From the NCBI GenBank assembly GCA_030432295.1, contig JAUIHI010000030.1, forward strand, positions 1 to 64,000: a stretch of 64,000 nt of DNA, read 5' to 3'. This document shows, in pieces, positions 44,681 to 53,339 of the stretch; within the stretch, counting starts at the first letter, position 1, and every line of letters begins with the position of its first letter. The position numbers were made by a program, and so were the translations under genes. The DNA comes from Anaerolineae bacterium (GTDB taxonomy: Bacteria; Chloroflexota; Anaerolineae; Caldilineales; Caldilineaceae). Under the pieces are notes generated by a model. It was not told the origin of the DNA and searched no databases. It saw only the letters and a list, made by a program, of their open reading frames with translations.

Positions 44681-45694
44681 ATGAACTATCGACGCATGGG
44701 CCGCACGGGCCTGAAAGTTTCCGAAATCTGCCTGGGCACAATGACCTTCGGCCACGGCACAGATGAAGCCGAATCCAAACGGATGGTCGATTTGGCCTTT
44801 GACGCGGGCGTCAATTTCTTCGACACAGCAGACGGCTACGGAGACGGTCAATCCGAGGTTCTGCTGGGTAAGGCACTGAAGGGACGGCGTCGGGATGCAG
44901 TCGTTGCCACCAAATTCTTCAACCCAATGGGCACAGGCGTCAACGACTCCGGGATGAGCCGGGCGCGCATCTTCAATGCCATCGACGACAGTCTGCGTCG
45001 TCTGGATATGGATCACGTGGACATCTACTACATCCACCACGTGGACACCCAGACACCCCTGGACGAGATGCTGCGCGCCCTGGACGATCTGGTCCGAATG
45101 GGCAAAGTGCGCTATCTGGCCTGTAGCAACTACGAAGCCTGGCGGCTGATGGAGGCAATGTGGATCAGCGACAGCCACGACTGGGCGCGCTTTGAATGTT
45201 ACCAGCCCCAGTACAGCCTCGTCGTGCGGGACATCGAGGAGGAGATTATCCCCGTCTGCCAGTTGAAGGGATTGGGCGTCTGCATCTGGTCACCCCTGGC
45301 TGGTGGCTTTCTGACGGGCAAGTATCAGCCCGGCCAGCGCAGTGTGGCCGGGAGCCGTTCCGACGAGGGATGGGCCTATCCCGAACGCTACTTTGCGGAA
45401 AGTGCCGATGACTCCCTGGCTGTGCTGCTGGATGTTGCGAAGGAACTGGGCCGCAGTCCCGCCCAGGTGGCCCTCCGTTGGAGTCTGGAGCAGCCTGCCA
45501 TCACCAGCGCCATCATCGGCGCACGCACAGTGGAGCAGGCCCGGGACAACTTCTTGGCTGGGGGCTGGCAGCTTCCCGCCGACGCGCTGGCCCGGCTCAA
45601 CGAAGTCTCCCAACAGCCTGCCCGCTATCCCAGAGCGATGGAAGCCAATATGCACGAGCGGCGTAACAGCGCTGTGAGGATGCCAAAGTTGTAG
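44681..45694 (+). CDS. Aldo/keto reductase
   Basis: A 337-residue NADPH-dependent oxidoreductase with a TIM-barrel fold. The catalytic tetrad is visible: D48 and Y53 in FFDTADGYGDG, K78 in VVATKFF and H119 in IYYIHHVD. The C-terminal cofactor-binding part contains ITSAIIGARTVEQARDN. The family reduces aldehydes or ketones, including sugar-derived ones, which fits its position after a sugar uptake operon, but it has its own start region and no visible coupling. Confidence 0.92.
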   Translation: MNYRRMGRTGLKVSEICLGTMTFGHGTDEAESKRMVDLAFDAGVNFFDTADGYGDGQSEVLLGKALKGRRRDAVVATKFFNPMGTGVNDSGMSRARIFNAIDDSLRRLDMDHVDIYYIHHVDTQTPLDEMLRALDDLVRMGKVRYLACSNYEAWRLMEAMWISDSHDWARFECYQPQYSLVVRDIEEEIIPVCQLKGLGVCIWSPLAGGFLTGKYQPGQRSVAGSRSDEGWAYPERYFAESADDSLAVLLDVAKELGRSPAQVALRWSLEQPAITSAIIGARTVEQARDNFLAGGWQLPADALARLNEVSQQPARYPRAMEANMHERRNSAVRMPKL

Positions 45695-45852
45695 GAAATG
45701 GCAGGCAGCAACAGGCAATGGGATGATGAGAAAATGGGGCAGATACGGCCCTCCCTCGTCATTCCATCATCCTTTTCTTCAATCGCATTTCACTTGCATC
45801 TGTGCTATACTTTCTCCAACGACCCATTTCCCCAATTTAGCAGGAGACATCA

Positions 45853-48114
45853 ATGGCCGTTCAGACCAAAACCCCCAACTACAAAGTGATCGGAACCCGT
45901 CCCATCCGCCACGACGGGACGGACAAAGTGACCGGTGCGGCCCGCTACGGCGCGGATACCCAACTGCCCGGCCTGCTCTATGGCAAGATTTTGCGCAGCC
46001 CCCACGCCCATGCCCGCATTCTCTCTATCGATACCAGCAAAGCCGAAGCACTCCCCGGCGTCACTGCTGTTGTCACCAGCAAAGACCTGGCCCCTGCCGA
46101 GGACAAAGTGCAGGAGATGGGCGAGGATGTGACCAATCTGATGTATCTGAGCGCCAATATTCTGGCCCAGGACAAAGTCCTCTACCACGGACACGCCGTC
46201 GCTGCGGTGGCGGCCCACAGTGTCCACGTAGCCGAAGAGGCCCTCAAACTTATCGAAGTTGAATACGAACTGCTGCCCCCGGTGCTGGATGCCTACGAAG
46301 CTGCCCAGCCCGGCGCACCGATCCTCTTGCCCGGTCTGCGCACCACTTCTCTGGGCGAAAAGGGCGACAAACAAACAAATGTGGCTTCCCTGCTCCGCCA
46401 CGAACGGGGCGATTTGGAAGCTGGCTTTGCTGCCGCCGATGCAATTGTCGAGCGGGAATTCCGCACTGCGATGGTCCACCAGGGCTACATCGAACCCCAG
46501 GCATCCACAGCCATCTGGAAGACCGACGACCACATCGACATCTGGACCAGCACCCAGGGCGCATTTCAGATTCGGGATTCAGTGGTCGAGCTTTTGCACG
46601 TGCCCATCTCCCAGGTCCGGGTGACGCCTACAGAAATTGGTGGCGGTTTCGGTGGCAAATTCACGCCCTACACCGACATTCCCGCCGCGCTGCTCTCCCG
46701 CAAGAGCCGGCACCGCCCGGTCAAAATTGTGATGACCCGCACGGAGGTGTTGCAGGCTACCGGTCCCACCTCCGGCTCCTTCATCCGGGTCAAAATGGGT
46801 GCGAAAAAGGATGGCACAATCACCGCAGCCCAGGCCGAGCTTTACTACGAGGCCGGGGCCTATCCTGGCTCGCCCGTGGGCGCGGGTGCAGGTGTGATTC
46901 TCTCTCCCTATAAGCTGGACAACCTGCGCATCGACGGCTACGACGTAGTGGTCAACCGTCCCCAGACCGGTGCCTATCGTGCGCCGGGTGGCACAAACGC
47001 CGCCTTTGCCTCCGAGACAGTTATCGACGAACTGGCCGAGAAGTTGGGCCTGGACCCGCTGGAGTTCCGCCACAAGAACGCGGCCAAAGAAGGCGACCGC
47101 CGACCCGATGGCCCTATCTTCCAGCGCATTGGCTATGCCGAGACGGTGGAAGCTGCCATCGACCACCCCCACTATTCGGCTGTCAAAGGCAAGAAGCATG
47201 GGCGGGGTGTGGCCTCCGGTTTCTGGTTCAACGGGGCTGGCCCCAGCAGTGTGTCCGCCAATGTGAATTCCGACGGCACGGTCAATCTGATCGAAGGCTC
47301 AACGGACATCGGCGGCAGCCGTGCCAGCGCCTCGATGATGCTGGCCGAAACTCTGGGCATCCCCGCCGAGGATGTGCATCCTCAGGTGGTGGATACGGAT
47401 TCCATCGGCTACACCGGCGGAACCGGCGGCAGCAGCGTCACCCACAAAATCGGCATCACCACCCACCAGTTGGGGCTGGAATTGCGGGCCAAAATGGCCG
47501 AGCAACTGGCCGGTCTGTGGGAAGTGGATACAGAATCCATCAGCTTTGATAGCGGCGTTTTCAGTTCCAACGGCCACAGCTTGGGCTTCAAGGAAGCGGC
47601 AGGGAAGCTGGCTGCTTCTAACCCGCCTCCGTCGGCTTTTGTATCTATGCGCACCACCGGCGCTGGGCCGGGCTTTGCCACCCACATTGTGGACGTGGAA
47701 GTGGACGAGGAGACGGGCAAAGTGCAGATTCTGCGCTATACCGCCATTCAGGATGTGGGCAATGCCATCCACCCCAGCTATGTGGAAGGACAGATTCAGG
47801 GCGGCGCGGTCCAGGGCATCGGCTGGGCGCTGAATGAGGAATACATCTACGACAAGGACGGCCATCTGCTCAATTCCAGCCTGCTGGACTATCGGATGCC
47901 CACCGCGCTGGACCTGCCGATGATTGAGACTGTGATGGTCAAAGTTCCGAATCCCAACCATCCCTTTGGCGTGCGCGGTGTGGGCGAAGTGCCGATTGTC
48001 CCGCCTGCCGCGGCCATCGCCAACGCCATCTACGACGCCACGGGCGTGCGTATGACCGAACTGCCTATGTCACCGGCTCGCTTGCTGGAGAAGTTGTGGG
48101 AGAAGCAGGCATAA
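45853..48114 (+). CDS. Molybdenum hydroxylase large subunit (xanthine dehydrogenase/CoxL family)
   Basis: A 753-residue molybdopterin-binding catalytic subunit. Family motifs are TQGAFQIRD, GGGFGGKF, GAYRAPGGTNAAFA, HKIGITTHQLG and GVGEVPIVPP, where E712 matches the active-site glutamate. ATG 45853 has AGGAGA upstream, and TATACT lies at 45806-45811. Normally this subunit works with an FAD subunit and a 2Fe-2S subunit. Neither is in the window, so partners must be encoded elsewhere or the reaction partner differs. The substrate (purine, aldehyde, nicotinate, CO) cannot be assigned from what I can see. Confidence 0.9.
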   Translation: MAVQTKTPNYKVIGTRPIRHDGTDKVTGAARYGADTQLPGLLYGKILRSPHAHARILSIDTSKAEALPGVTAVVTSKDLAPAEDKVQEMGEDVTNLMYLSANILAQDKVLYHGHAVAAVAAHSVHVAEEALKLIEVEYELLPPVLDAYEAAQPGAPILLPGLRTTSLGEKGDKQTNVASLLRHERGDLEAGFAAADAIVEREFRTAMVHQGYIEPQASTAIWKTDDHIDIWTSTQGAFQIRDSVVELLHVPISQVRVTPTEIGGGFGGKFTPYTDIPAALLSRKSRHRPVKIVMTRTEVLQATGPTSGSFIRVKMGAKKDGTITAAQAELYYEAGAYPGSPVGAGAGVILSPYKLDNLRIDGYDVVVNRPQTGAYRAPGGTNAAFASETVIDELAEKLGLDPLEFRHKNAAKEGDRRPDGPIFQRIGYAETVEAAIDHPHYSAVKGKKHGRGVASGFWFNGAGPSSVSANVNSDGTVNLIEGSTDIGGSRASASMMLAETLGIPAEDVHPQVVDTDSIGYTGGTGGSSVTHKIGITTHQLGLELRAKMAEQLAGLWEVDTESISFDSGVFSSNGHSLGFKEAAGKLAASNPPPSAFVSMRTTGAGPGFATHIVDVEVDEETGKVQILRYTAIQDVGNAIHPSYVEGQIQGGAVQGIGWALNEEYIYDKDGHLLNSSLLDYRMPTALDLPMIETVMVKVPNPNHPFGVRGVGEVPIVPPAAAIANAIYDATGVRMTELPMSPARLLEKLWEKQA

Positions 48115-48131
48115 GGTCTCTCGTCGGTATC

Positions 48132-48181
48132 AGAGAAAGGGCCGGGTGATGAATTTCATCACCCGGCCCTTTCTCTTTTTA
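48132..48181. terminator. Strong bidirectional terminator
   Basis: A perfect 22-bp stem with a single central base (48132-48153 and 48155-48176) followed by TTTTT. It lies between the convergent molybdenum hydroxylase and sulfotransferase genes. Confidence 0.9.
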
Positions 48182-48904
48182 TGCGGGTATTTCATATCCG
48201 TGTCTGCCCATCGCCTCGGCCAGAAAGTCGAAGTAGTGTTGTCCTTCGTCGTCGCGCCAGCGGCCCACTGCATCAGCGCGCACGGGGATACGGGCCAATG
48301 GGTAACCCAGAAATGCTTCCAGCCGGGCAAGTGTGCCCGCTTGGTCCAGCACAAAATCTTCCATACGAACTTCCAACCAGTGGGCCGGTTTGGGTGTGGC
48401 CTGCACCAGCTTGTCCTGATAGAGCCATGAAATCGCGCGCCGCTCCCGCTCGTTATCCGTGGCTGGATATTCAATGCCAAAGTCGGCCAGGTCATCGGTC
48501 TTGTGTCGGGCCAGGATGCTGTCACATGGATTGCGTACCCAGAAAATGTAGCGAATGTCCGGGAACATCCGCACAATCCAGGGGAAGGCGAGGGTCGTTT
48601 CGGGGATTTTCCAGCCTTTGCGGGGTGCAGACGCGGCCAAGACGCTGTGCAGATAGCCGTGGATCAGCTCCGTAAATTCATCGGGAATCGGCATTGTGTG
48701 CAGCGCGGAGAAGTCCCACTCCAGCCCGCCCAGCCACTTTACGTGCCGGGCCAACACCCGGCAGGCGTCGTACATCTGCCCCGGCGGGATCAGATCGCTG
48801 GAACGGTTGATGGGCGTGCCCATAAAGACGCCACTGGCCAGCAGGGTTTGGGACATGGCCCGGGTCGCGCCGTGGCCGCGACCGATGATTGTGACGTGAG
48901 GCAT
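48179..48904 (-). CDS. Sulfotransferase family protein
   Basis: A 241-residue enzyme of the PAPS-dependent sulfotransferase superfamily. GRGHGATRAMSQTLL near the start replaces the usual 5'-phosphosulfate loop, and YIFWVRNPCDSIL (about residue 125) matches the 3'-phosphate-binding motif RxPxxxxxS in part. W and H residues of the acceptor site cannot be placed with certainty. It should transfer sulfate from PAPS to a carbohydrate, lipid or small molecule. Two sulfatases elsewhere in the window perform the reverse type of chemistry, but no physical link exists. Confidence 0.82.
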   Translation of the reverse strand: MPHVTIIGRGHGATRAMSQTLLASGVFMGTPINRSSDLIPPGQMYDACRVLARHVKWLGGLEWDFSALHTMPIPDEFTELIHGYLHSVLAASAPRKGWKIPETTLAFPWIVRMFPDIRYIFWVRNPCDSILARHKTDDLADFGIEYPATDNERERRAISWLYQDKLVQATPKPAHWLEVRMEDFVLDQAGTLARLEAFLGYPLARIPVRADAVGRWRDDEGQHYFDFLAEAMGRHGYEIPA

Positions 48905-48949
48905 GGGCGGGATGATCCTTTGCAGATGGGAAGGATGGCAGCCGAAATG

Positions 48950-48999
48950 TGAAACGTAAAACGTGAGATCGTTCGAACGATCTCACGTTTTACGTTTCA
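48950..48999. repeat. Perfect 50-bp palindrome without loop
   Basis: Both 25-base halves (48950-48974, 48975-48999) are exact reverse complements meeting at TTCGAA. It lies between the sulfotransferase start and the end of the upstream oxidoreductase gene, both on the minus strand, where it may end the oxidoreductase transcript. Related to 44563-44614. Confidence 0.9.
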
Positions 49000-49026
49000 T
49001 ACTTTTATGGCGAGATGTGGCTCGCG

Positions 49027-50022
49027 TTAGCTGGGCACGCTCTCTACCGACCCGCCTTCATACGAGCGAATCGCGGCTTCGATAATTTCCTGCACGGCCA
49101 GCCCCTCTTTGCCCGATGCTTCGATTTCGTCCGGAGCCACGCCCGCGTCCACCTGTTCGATCCAGCGGTTGATGCGGTTGGTGAAGGTTGCGCCAAAGCC
49201 GCTCAGCCCGCCCATAATGCTGTTGCGGATGACAGTCAGTTCGTCGCTGCGCCGGGGGTAGAGGGTCAATTCCTCGTAGAGATTGTCCAGCACAAAGCGG
49301 CCTTCGGTCCCCATCACTTCGCAGCGTTCCAGGTTGTGGCGGGGATTGGTGTCATAGCTGCCGGTCAGGTGGCCGACGACGCCGTTGACAAATTCCAGAT
49401 TGACCTGCACATTCGAGTAGCAGACCCGGCCCGGCGCGCGATTGAAAAAGGCGTGGACCCGTTTCACGTCACCGCAGAAGAAGCGCATAATGTCCAGGCT
49501 GTGGGGATGCAGGGCGCGGATGTGAAACCAGGGCGAGGATTCGTTGGGGTTGCCAATCCACATTGTCATATTAATGAGTAGGGGATCGCCCAGCTTGCCC
49601 TCGTCCATCCACTCTTTGGCTTTGGCAGCCGGGGGAACGAAGCGGTGGTTCAGGTTGACGCCGAAGGAGAGGCCCTTTTCCGCGGCCTTCGCCACCATCT
49701 GGCGCGCCTTCACAATATCGTTGGAGATGGGCTTCTCGCAGAGGACGTGCAGCCCGGCCTCGAAGGCTTCCATCACCGGGTCGAAGTGGTGGCCGCCGTT
49801 CTCCGGCCCGGCGGTGGTGACGCTCACCGCGTCCAGTTCCACATTTTTCACCAGATCTGCCACGCTGTAGAAAGCGGGCACGCCGTATTGGGCCGCGGCT
49901 TTGTCGGCTCGGGCCTTGTCCATATCACAGACCGCGGCCAGTGTGGCCTTATCGCTGGCTTTGTAGACGCCCGCGTGGGTGTTGCCGATGCCGCCCAGAC
50001 CGATAATCGCAACGTTTAGCAT
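49027..50022 (-). CDS. Gfo/Idh/MocA family oxidoreductase
   Basis: A 331-residue NAD(P)-dependent sugar oxidoreductase. The Rossmann motif is AIIGLGGIGNTHAG, and the EKPISNDIVKAR motif contains the conserved EKP lysine. The C-terminal alpha/beta domain is complete (NLEFVNGVVGHLTGSYDTNP). The start at ATG 50020-50022 has GAGGA 8 bases upstream; 26 earlier codons lack support. It likely acts on a sugar, inositol or sugar acid. It has its own promoter. Confidence 0.9.
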   Translation of the reverse strand: MLNVAIIGLGGIGNTHAGVYKASDKATLAAVCDMDKARADKAAAQYGVPAFYSVADLVKNVELDAVSVTTAGPENGGHHFDPVMEAFEAGLHVLCEKPISNDIVKARQMVAKAAEKGLSFGVNLNHRFVPPAAKAKEWMDEGKLGDPLLINMTMWIGNPNESSPWFHIRALHPHSLDIMRFFCGDVKRVHAFFNRAPGRVCYSNVQVNLEFVNGVVGHLTGSYDTNPRHNLERCEVMGTEGRFVLDNLYEELTLYPRRSDELTVIRNSIMGGLSGFGATFTNRINRWIEQVDAGVAPDEIEASGKEGLAVQEIIEAAIRSYEGGSVESVPS

Positions 50023-50071
50023 TTGGGATTCCTCGAAGGAGAGTTTGATAGGGGTAGATACCTGTGAAGTG

Positions 50072-50100
50072 ATTGTACAACTCCCCTGCGATTTCAACAA
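50072..50100 (-). promoter_or_regulatory. Promoter of the Gfo/Idh/MocA gene
   Basis: On the minus strand TTGTTG (50095-50100) and TACAAT (50072-50077) are 17 bases apart. The leader is about 40 bases. Confidence 0.5.
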
Positions 50101-50143
50101 TCTCCTTTTGAGGTAGCAGCCAAACTTTTTCTACGAATTGGCT

Positions 50144-50217
50144 AACCACGGAACACACGGAATACACGGAAAGGAAGTCAAGAGGAAGTTTTCCGTGTTT
50201 TCCATGTGTTCTGTGGT
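50144..50217. repeat. ACCACGGAACACACGG-type inverted repeat
   Basis: Left arm 50144-50172 and right arm 50189-50217 are imperfect complements made of CACGGAA-like units. It fills the gap between the redoxin gene's 3' end and the Gfo/Idh/MocA promoter. Confidence 0.7.
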
Positions 50218-50272
50218 GATTTTCTTTACCGTAGGGTTATCGAAGATTCACAGGCTCTGAAAATTTCTCGGA

Positions 50273-50989
50273 TCAAAATTCCTCGGCCAACAACGCCTGA
50301 ATAATCGCTTCGGTTTCGGCGTAGCGTCCTTCGCCGATCTTCAGGTGGCGAATCTGACCGCTTTTGTCGATCAGGTACATAGCAGGCCAATAGCGGTTGT
50401 GATAGGCGCGCCAGGTGGCCCAGTCGTTGTCAATCGCTACGGGATAGGGCACATCCAGCCGTCGGATGGCCGCCTGCACGTTGTCCAGATTGTGTTCGCT
50501 CTGAAATTCCGGGGTGTGGACGCCGATGACAACCAGCCCGTCCTCGCTGTACTTACGATACCATTCCCTCACCGAGGGAATCACGTGGATGCAGTTGATT
50601 CAGCCGTAGGTCCAGAACTCGACGATCACCACCTGCCCCCGCAGATCGGCCAGCTTTAGCGGCTCGGAATTGAGCCAGGTTTCGTTGAATAGCTCCGGTG
50701 CTTCGCCCTGGGGCCGCAGCTTTGCCAGTAGTGCGGCCTGCTCCGGCGTGGCTGCACTGCTGCTGCTATTTTCGATTTCCGGGGCTGGCGCTGGCACTGT
50801 CGGCGTAATTGTCTGCCCGGCGCTTTGGGTAGCCCTGATTTCCACCACACGAGTTTGGATGGCCTCTACTGTAGCTGCCCGTTCTGCTTCGTCCTGTGCT
50901 GGTGCGGGTGCGGGTGCTACGCAGCCAGACAGAGCGAGTGCGTTGAGGACAAGCAGCAGAATGAGCGGAATGGATTGGTGAGTTTGCAC
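50273..50989 (-). CDS. Probable selenoprotein: TlpA/AhpC-like redoxin lipoprotein with a UxxC active site (in-frame UGA)
   Basis: Read through one UGA at 50600-50602, the frame gives a 238-residue lipoprotein. It starts at GTG 50987-50989 with AGGAG 8 bases upstream; the lipobox is LSGC (C23). A low-complexity spacer precedes a thioredoxin-fold redoxin domain from about residue 95. The UGA codon is residue 130, in VEFWTYG-U-INC, exactly where homologues of this family carry the first Cys of CxxC; C133 is present. Downstream the fold continues without damage (VREWYRKYSEDGLVVIGVHTPEF, YWPAMYLIDKSG). A hairpin with loop GGU begins 18 bases after the UGA. I read this as selenocysteine; a recent nonsense mutation or sequencing error is the alternative. 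Confidence 0.75.
50563..50581 (-). promoter_or_regulatory. Candidate bacterial SECIS element
   Basis: On the minus strand ATTCCCTC, loop GGT, GAGGGAAT forms a perfect 8-bp stem. The loop starts 26 bases after the UGA, and its first base is G. As I recall the bacterial SECIS model, a G in the first two loop positions and a UGA-to-loop distance of about 16-37 bases are required, and both hold. Confidence 0.65.
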
Positions 50990-51213
50990 AGGGATACTCC
51001 TTTGCCATTGAAAGTTGCCTGTCTTGAACTCTAGCCGGAGTGGGTTACAATGGCAGAACAAAACTATTACCGAAATCTTATCCGTAGCCCCACCCCAACG
51101 CGTGTAATGATTCGGCAAGATTTATGTGATAACCTGTGGTTTGTATCCGTGCAAATCCGTACATCCGTGACAATCCGTGTCCTTTTGTTTCCGGACACCA
51201 GAAGGAAGATTCA

Positions 51214-51906
51214 ATGAGCAAAGCCAAAATTCTCGTCGTGGACGACGAACCCAGCATCGGCGAAGTCGTCAGCCTCTATCTGGCCCAGGAAGGCTACGAC
51301 GTGAAAGTCGTGCGCGACGGCCAGTCTGCGCTGGATGCCATCGCCGCCTCCCCGCCGGACCTGCTGGTGCTGGACCTGATGCTGCCCAAAATCGACGGGC
51401 TGGAGATCACCCGCCGGGTGCGCGCCCACAGCAGCACGCCGATTATTATGCTCACCGCCCGCAAGGAAGAGACCGACCGCATCGTCGGCCTGGAGATGGG
51501 TGCGGACGATTACGTCGTCAAGCCTTTCAGCCCCCGGGAACTGGTGAGCCGGGTGAAGGCTGTCCTGCGGCGCACCCAAAACACCGGCCCGGTGGACGGC
51601 AGCAACCAACCCATCAGCTTCGGCGCGATTACCATCGATCCCCGCACCCGCCAGGTGATGGTCAACGGAGAGGAAGCAGCCCTGACTGTCAAGGAGTTCG
51701 ACCTGCTCTGGGCCTTCGCCACCCACCCCCGTCAGGTCTTCAATCGGGACCAGTTGTTGGATCGGGTCTGGGGCATCACCGAATATGTGGACCCCAGCAC
51801 CGTCACCGTCCACGTGCGCCGCCTGCGCGAGAAAATTGAGGCCGACCCCTCCAATCCGAAGCACATTCTGACGGTCTGGGGTGTGGGCTATCGTTTTGAG
51901 ATGTGA
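51214..51906 (+). CDS. OmpR/PhoB-family response regulator
   Basis: A 230-residue two-component regulator. The receiver domain (residues 1-120) has the acidic pair D10/D11, phospho-acceptor D54 in LVLDLMLP, Thr in MLTARKEE and Lys in VVKPFSP. A winged-helix DNA-binding domain of Trans_reg_C type follows (ALTVKEFDLLWAFATHPRQVFNRDQLLDRVWG, STVTVHVRRLREKIE). ATG 51214 is fixed by AGGAAG upstream. The cognate histidine kinase follows on the same strand after a TATTGGGTATT-type palindrome. Confidence 0.95.
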   Translation: MSKAKILVVDDEPSIGEVVSLYLAQEGYDVKVVRDGQSALDAIAASPPDLLVLDLMLPKIDGLEITRRVRAHSSTPIIMLTARKEETDRIVGLEMGADDYVVKPFSPRELVSRVKAVLRRTQNTGPVDGSNQPISFGAITIDPRTRQVMVNGEEAALTVKEFDLLWAFATHPRQVFNRDQLLDRVWGITEYVDPSTVTVHVRRLREKIEADPSNPKHILTVWGVGYRFEM

Positions 51907-51912
51907 AAAAGA

Positions 51913-51981
51913 GTATTGGGTATTAGATATTGGGTAGTGGTTGGCCGTATTCTCCACTACCCAATATCTAATACCCAATAC
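51913..51981. repeat. TATTGGGTATT-family palindrome between response regulator and kinase
   Basis: Perfect 28-bp arms (51913-51940 and 51954-51981) with a 13-base loop. It starts 7 bases after the regulator stop and ends 22 bases before the kinase start, so it probably lowers kinase expression relative to the regulator. Confidence 0.85.
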
Positions 51982-52003
51982 CAAACCTTGCGAGACTGTT
52001 TCC

Positions 52004-53245
52004 ATGCGTACAGCTTCTTTCCCTATCTCCCTCCCCCTCCGTTTTTTCCTCGGCGTTGTCGCCGCTGTGCTGATGGGGCTGGCCCTCTTCTTCGCAGTGA
52101 TGAACCCGCCTATGGGCGAGATGCGGGCGATGGGCTGGTTTCTCTCTGTCACCGCGCTGATCTCCGTCGTCGCCGGCTACCTGCTCTATCGCCTGGGCTG
52201 GATCGACCGCGCGCCCCGGCTAAGCTGGATGCTGGCCGGCTCCTATGCTCTGGCCAGCGCGCTGACCTTCCTGAACGTCTATGTCACTGCCCGACTGATG
52301 TTCGCCAGCCAGCACGACCTGCAACTGGCGACGGTTCTGCTCATCTTTGCCGGTGTGATCGCAATGGCTCTGGGCTATTTCTTTTCCAGCGCGCTGACCG
52401 ACCGCATCCAGGCCCTGAACCGGGCCGCGCATTCCATCGCCGCCGGAGAGTTGGATGTACAGGTGTCGGTGAATGGGCGTCACGAAGTGGCCCAACTGGC
52501 CGAGACCTTCAACGGAATGGCCGCCCGTTTATCTCAGGCCGCGGCCGCCCAGCGGGAAGCCGAACAACTGCGCCAGGAATTGCTGGCCTGGGTGGGCCAC
52601 GACCTGCGCACGCCCCTTGCCTCCATCCGGGCGATTGTGGAAGCCCTGGCCGACGGCGTAGTCACCGACCCGGAGACCCAGCAGCGCTATCTCCTCACTG
52701 CCCAGCGGGACATCCAATCCCTCTCCGCCCTCATCGACGACCTCTTCGAGATGTCCCAGATCGGCGCGGGGGGGCTGCAATTGGACCGCCAGCCCGCCTC
52801 GCTGGCCGATCTGCTCTCGGATACGCTGGAAAGTTTCACAGCGCTGGCGTCGGCCAAAGGGGTGGCGCTGACCGGCAGCGCAGGCCCGGGGGTGGACCCG
52901 GTTTCGATGGATGTGCAGAAGATCGGGCGGGTGTTGGGCAATCTGATCGGCAACGGCATCCGCTACACACCCGCGGGCGGGTTGGTGCGGGTACAGGCCC
53001 AGCGGGTGGGCGAAAGTGTGTTGGTGGAGGTCATCGACAGCGGCGAGGGCATCCCCGCTGCCAGTCTGGGCCGGGTCTTCGATCAGTTCTACCGGGCCGA
53101 AGAGTCCCGCAACCGGGAGACCGGCGGTGCGGGGTTAGGGCTGGCAATTGCGAAGGGAATTGTAGCCGCCCACCGCGGGGAGATCGGCGTGGAGAGCGAA
53201 CCGGGCGCGGGCGCGCGTTTCTGGTTTGTGTTGCCGCGGGGATAA
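52004..53245 (+). CDS. Sensor histidine kinase with four membrane helices and HAMP domain
   Basis: A 413-residue membrane kinase. Four hydrophobic helices occupy residues 10-125 with only short loops, so there is no large extracytoplasmic sensor domain. A HAMP linker follows (about 125-180). The HisKA box WVGHDLRTPLASIR has phospho-acceptor H199. The ATPase domain has the N box (NLIGNGIRYTP), G1 (DSGEGIP), the F box around FDQFYRAE and G2 (GGAGLGLAIAKGIV). ATG 52004 lacks a strong ribosome site. It signals to the regulator encoded upstream; the stimulus is probably within or close to the membrane. Confidence 0.93.
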   Translation: MRTASFPISLPLRFFLGVVAAVLMGLALFFAVMNPPMGEMRAMGWFLSVTALISVVAGYLLYRLGWIDRAPRLSWMLAGSYALASALTFLNVYVTARLMFASQHDLQLATVLLIFAGVIAMALGYFFSSALTDRIQALNRAAHSIAAGELDVQVSVNGRHEVAQLAETFNGMAARLSQAAAAQREAEQLRQELLAWVGHDLRTPLASIRAIVEALADGVVTDPETQQRYLLTAQRDIQSLSALIDDLFEMSQIGAGGLQLDRQPASLADLLSDTLESFTALASAKGVALTGSAGPGVDPVSMDVQKIGRVLGNLIGNGIRYTPAGGLVRVQAQRVGESVLVEVIDSGEGIPAASLGRVFDQFYRAEESRNRETGGAGLGLAIAKGIVAAHRGEIGVESEPGAGARFWFVLPRG

Positions 53246-53247
53246 AC

Positions 53248-53277
53248 GTACATTGCGCGTTTTGTCTTGCAATGTAC
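53248..53277 (+). terminator. Short hairpin after the kinase gene
   Basis: GTACATTGC (53248-53256) pairs with GCAATGTAC (53269-53277), and TTTTG lies in the loop. It is a weak terminator candidate. Confidence 0.45.
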
Positions 53278-53339
53278 ACCGATTGGCGCTATTCTGGATG
53301 GGCACAACGAATTCTTGTGGGAGTGTTCAGGAGATTGCT

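Noticed and set aside
50600-50602. Treating the redoxin gene as a simple pseudogene
   Set aside because: There is only one lesion, it is UGA and not UAG or UAA, it sits exactly on the active-site Cys, the frame is otherwise intact and a SECIS-like hairpin follows. A nonsense mutation remains possible but is less economical.
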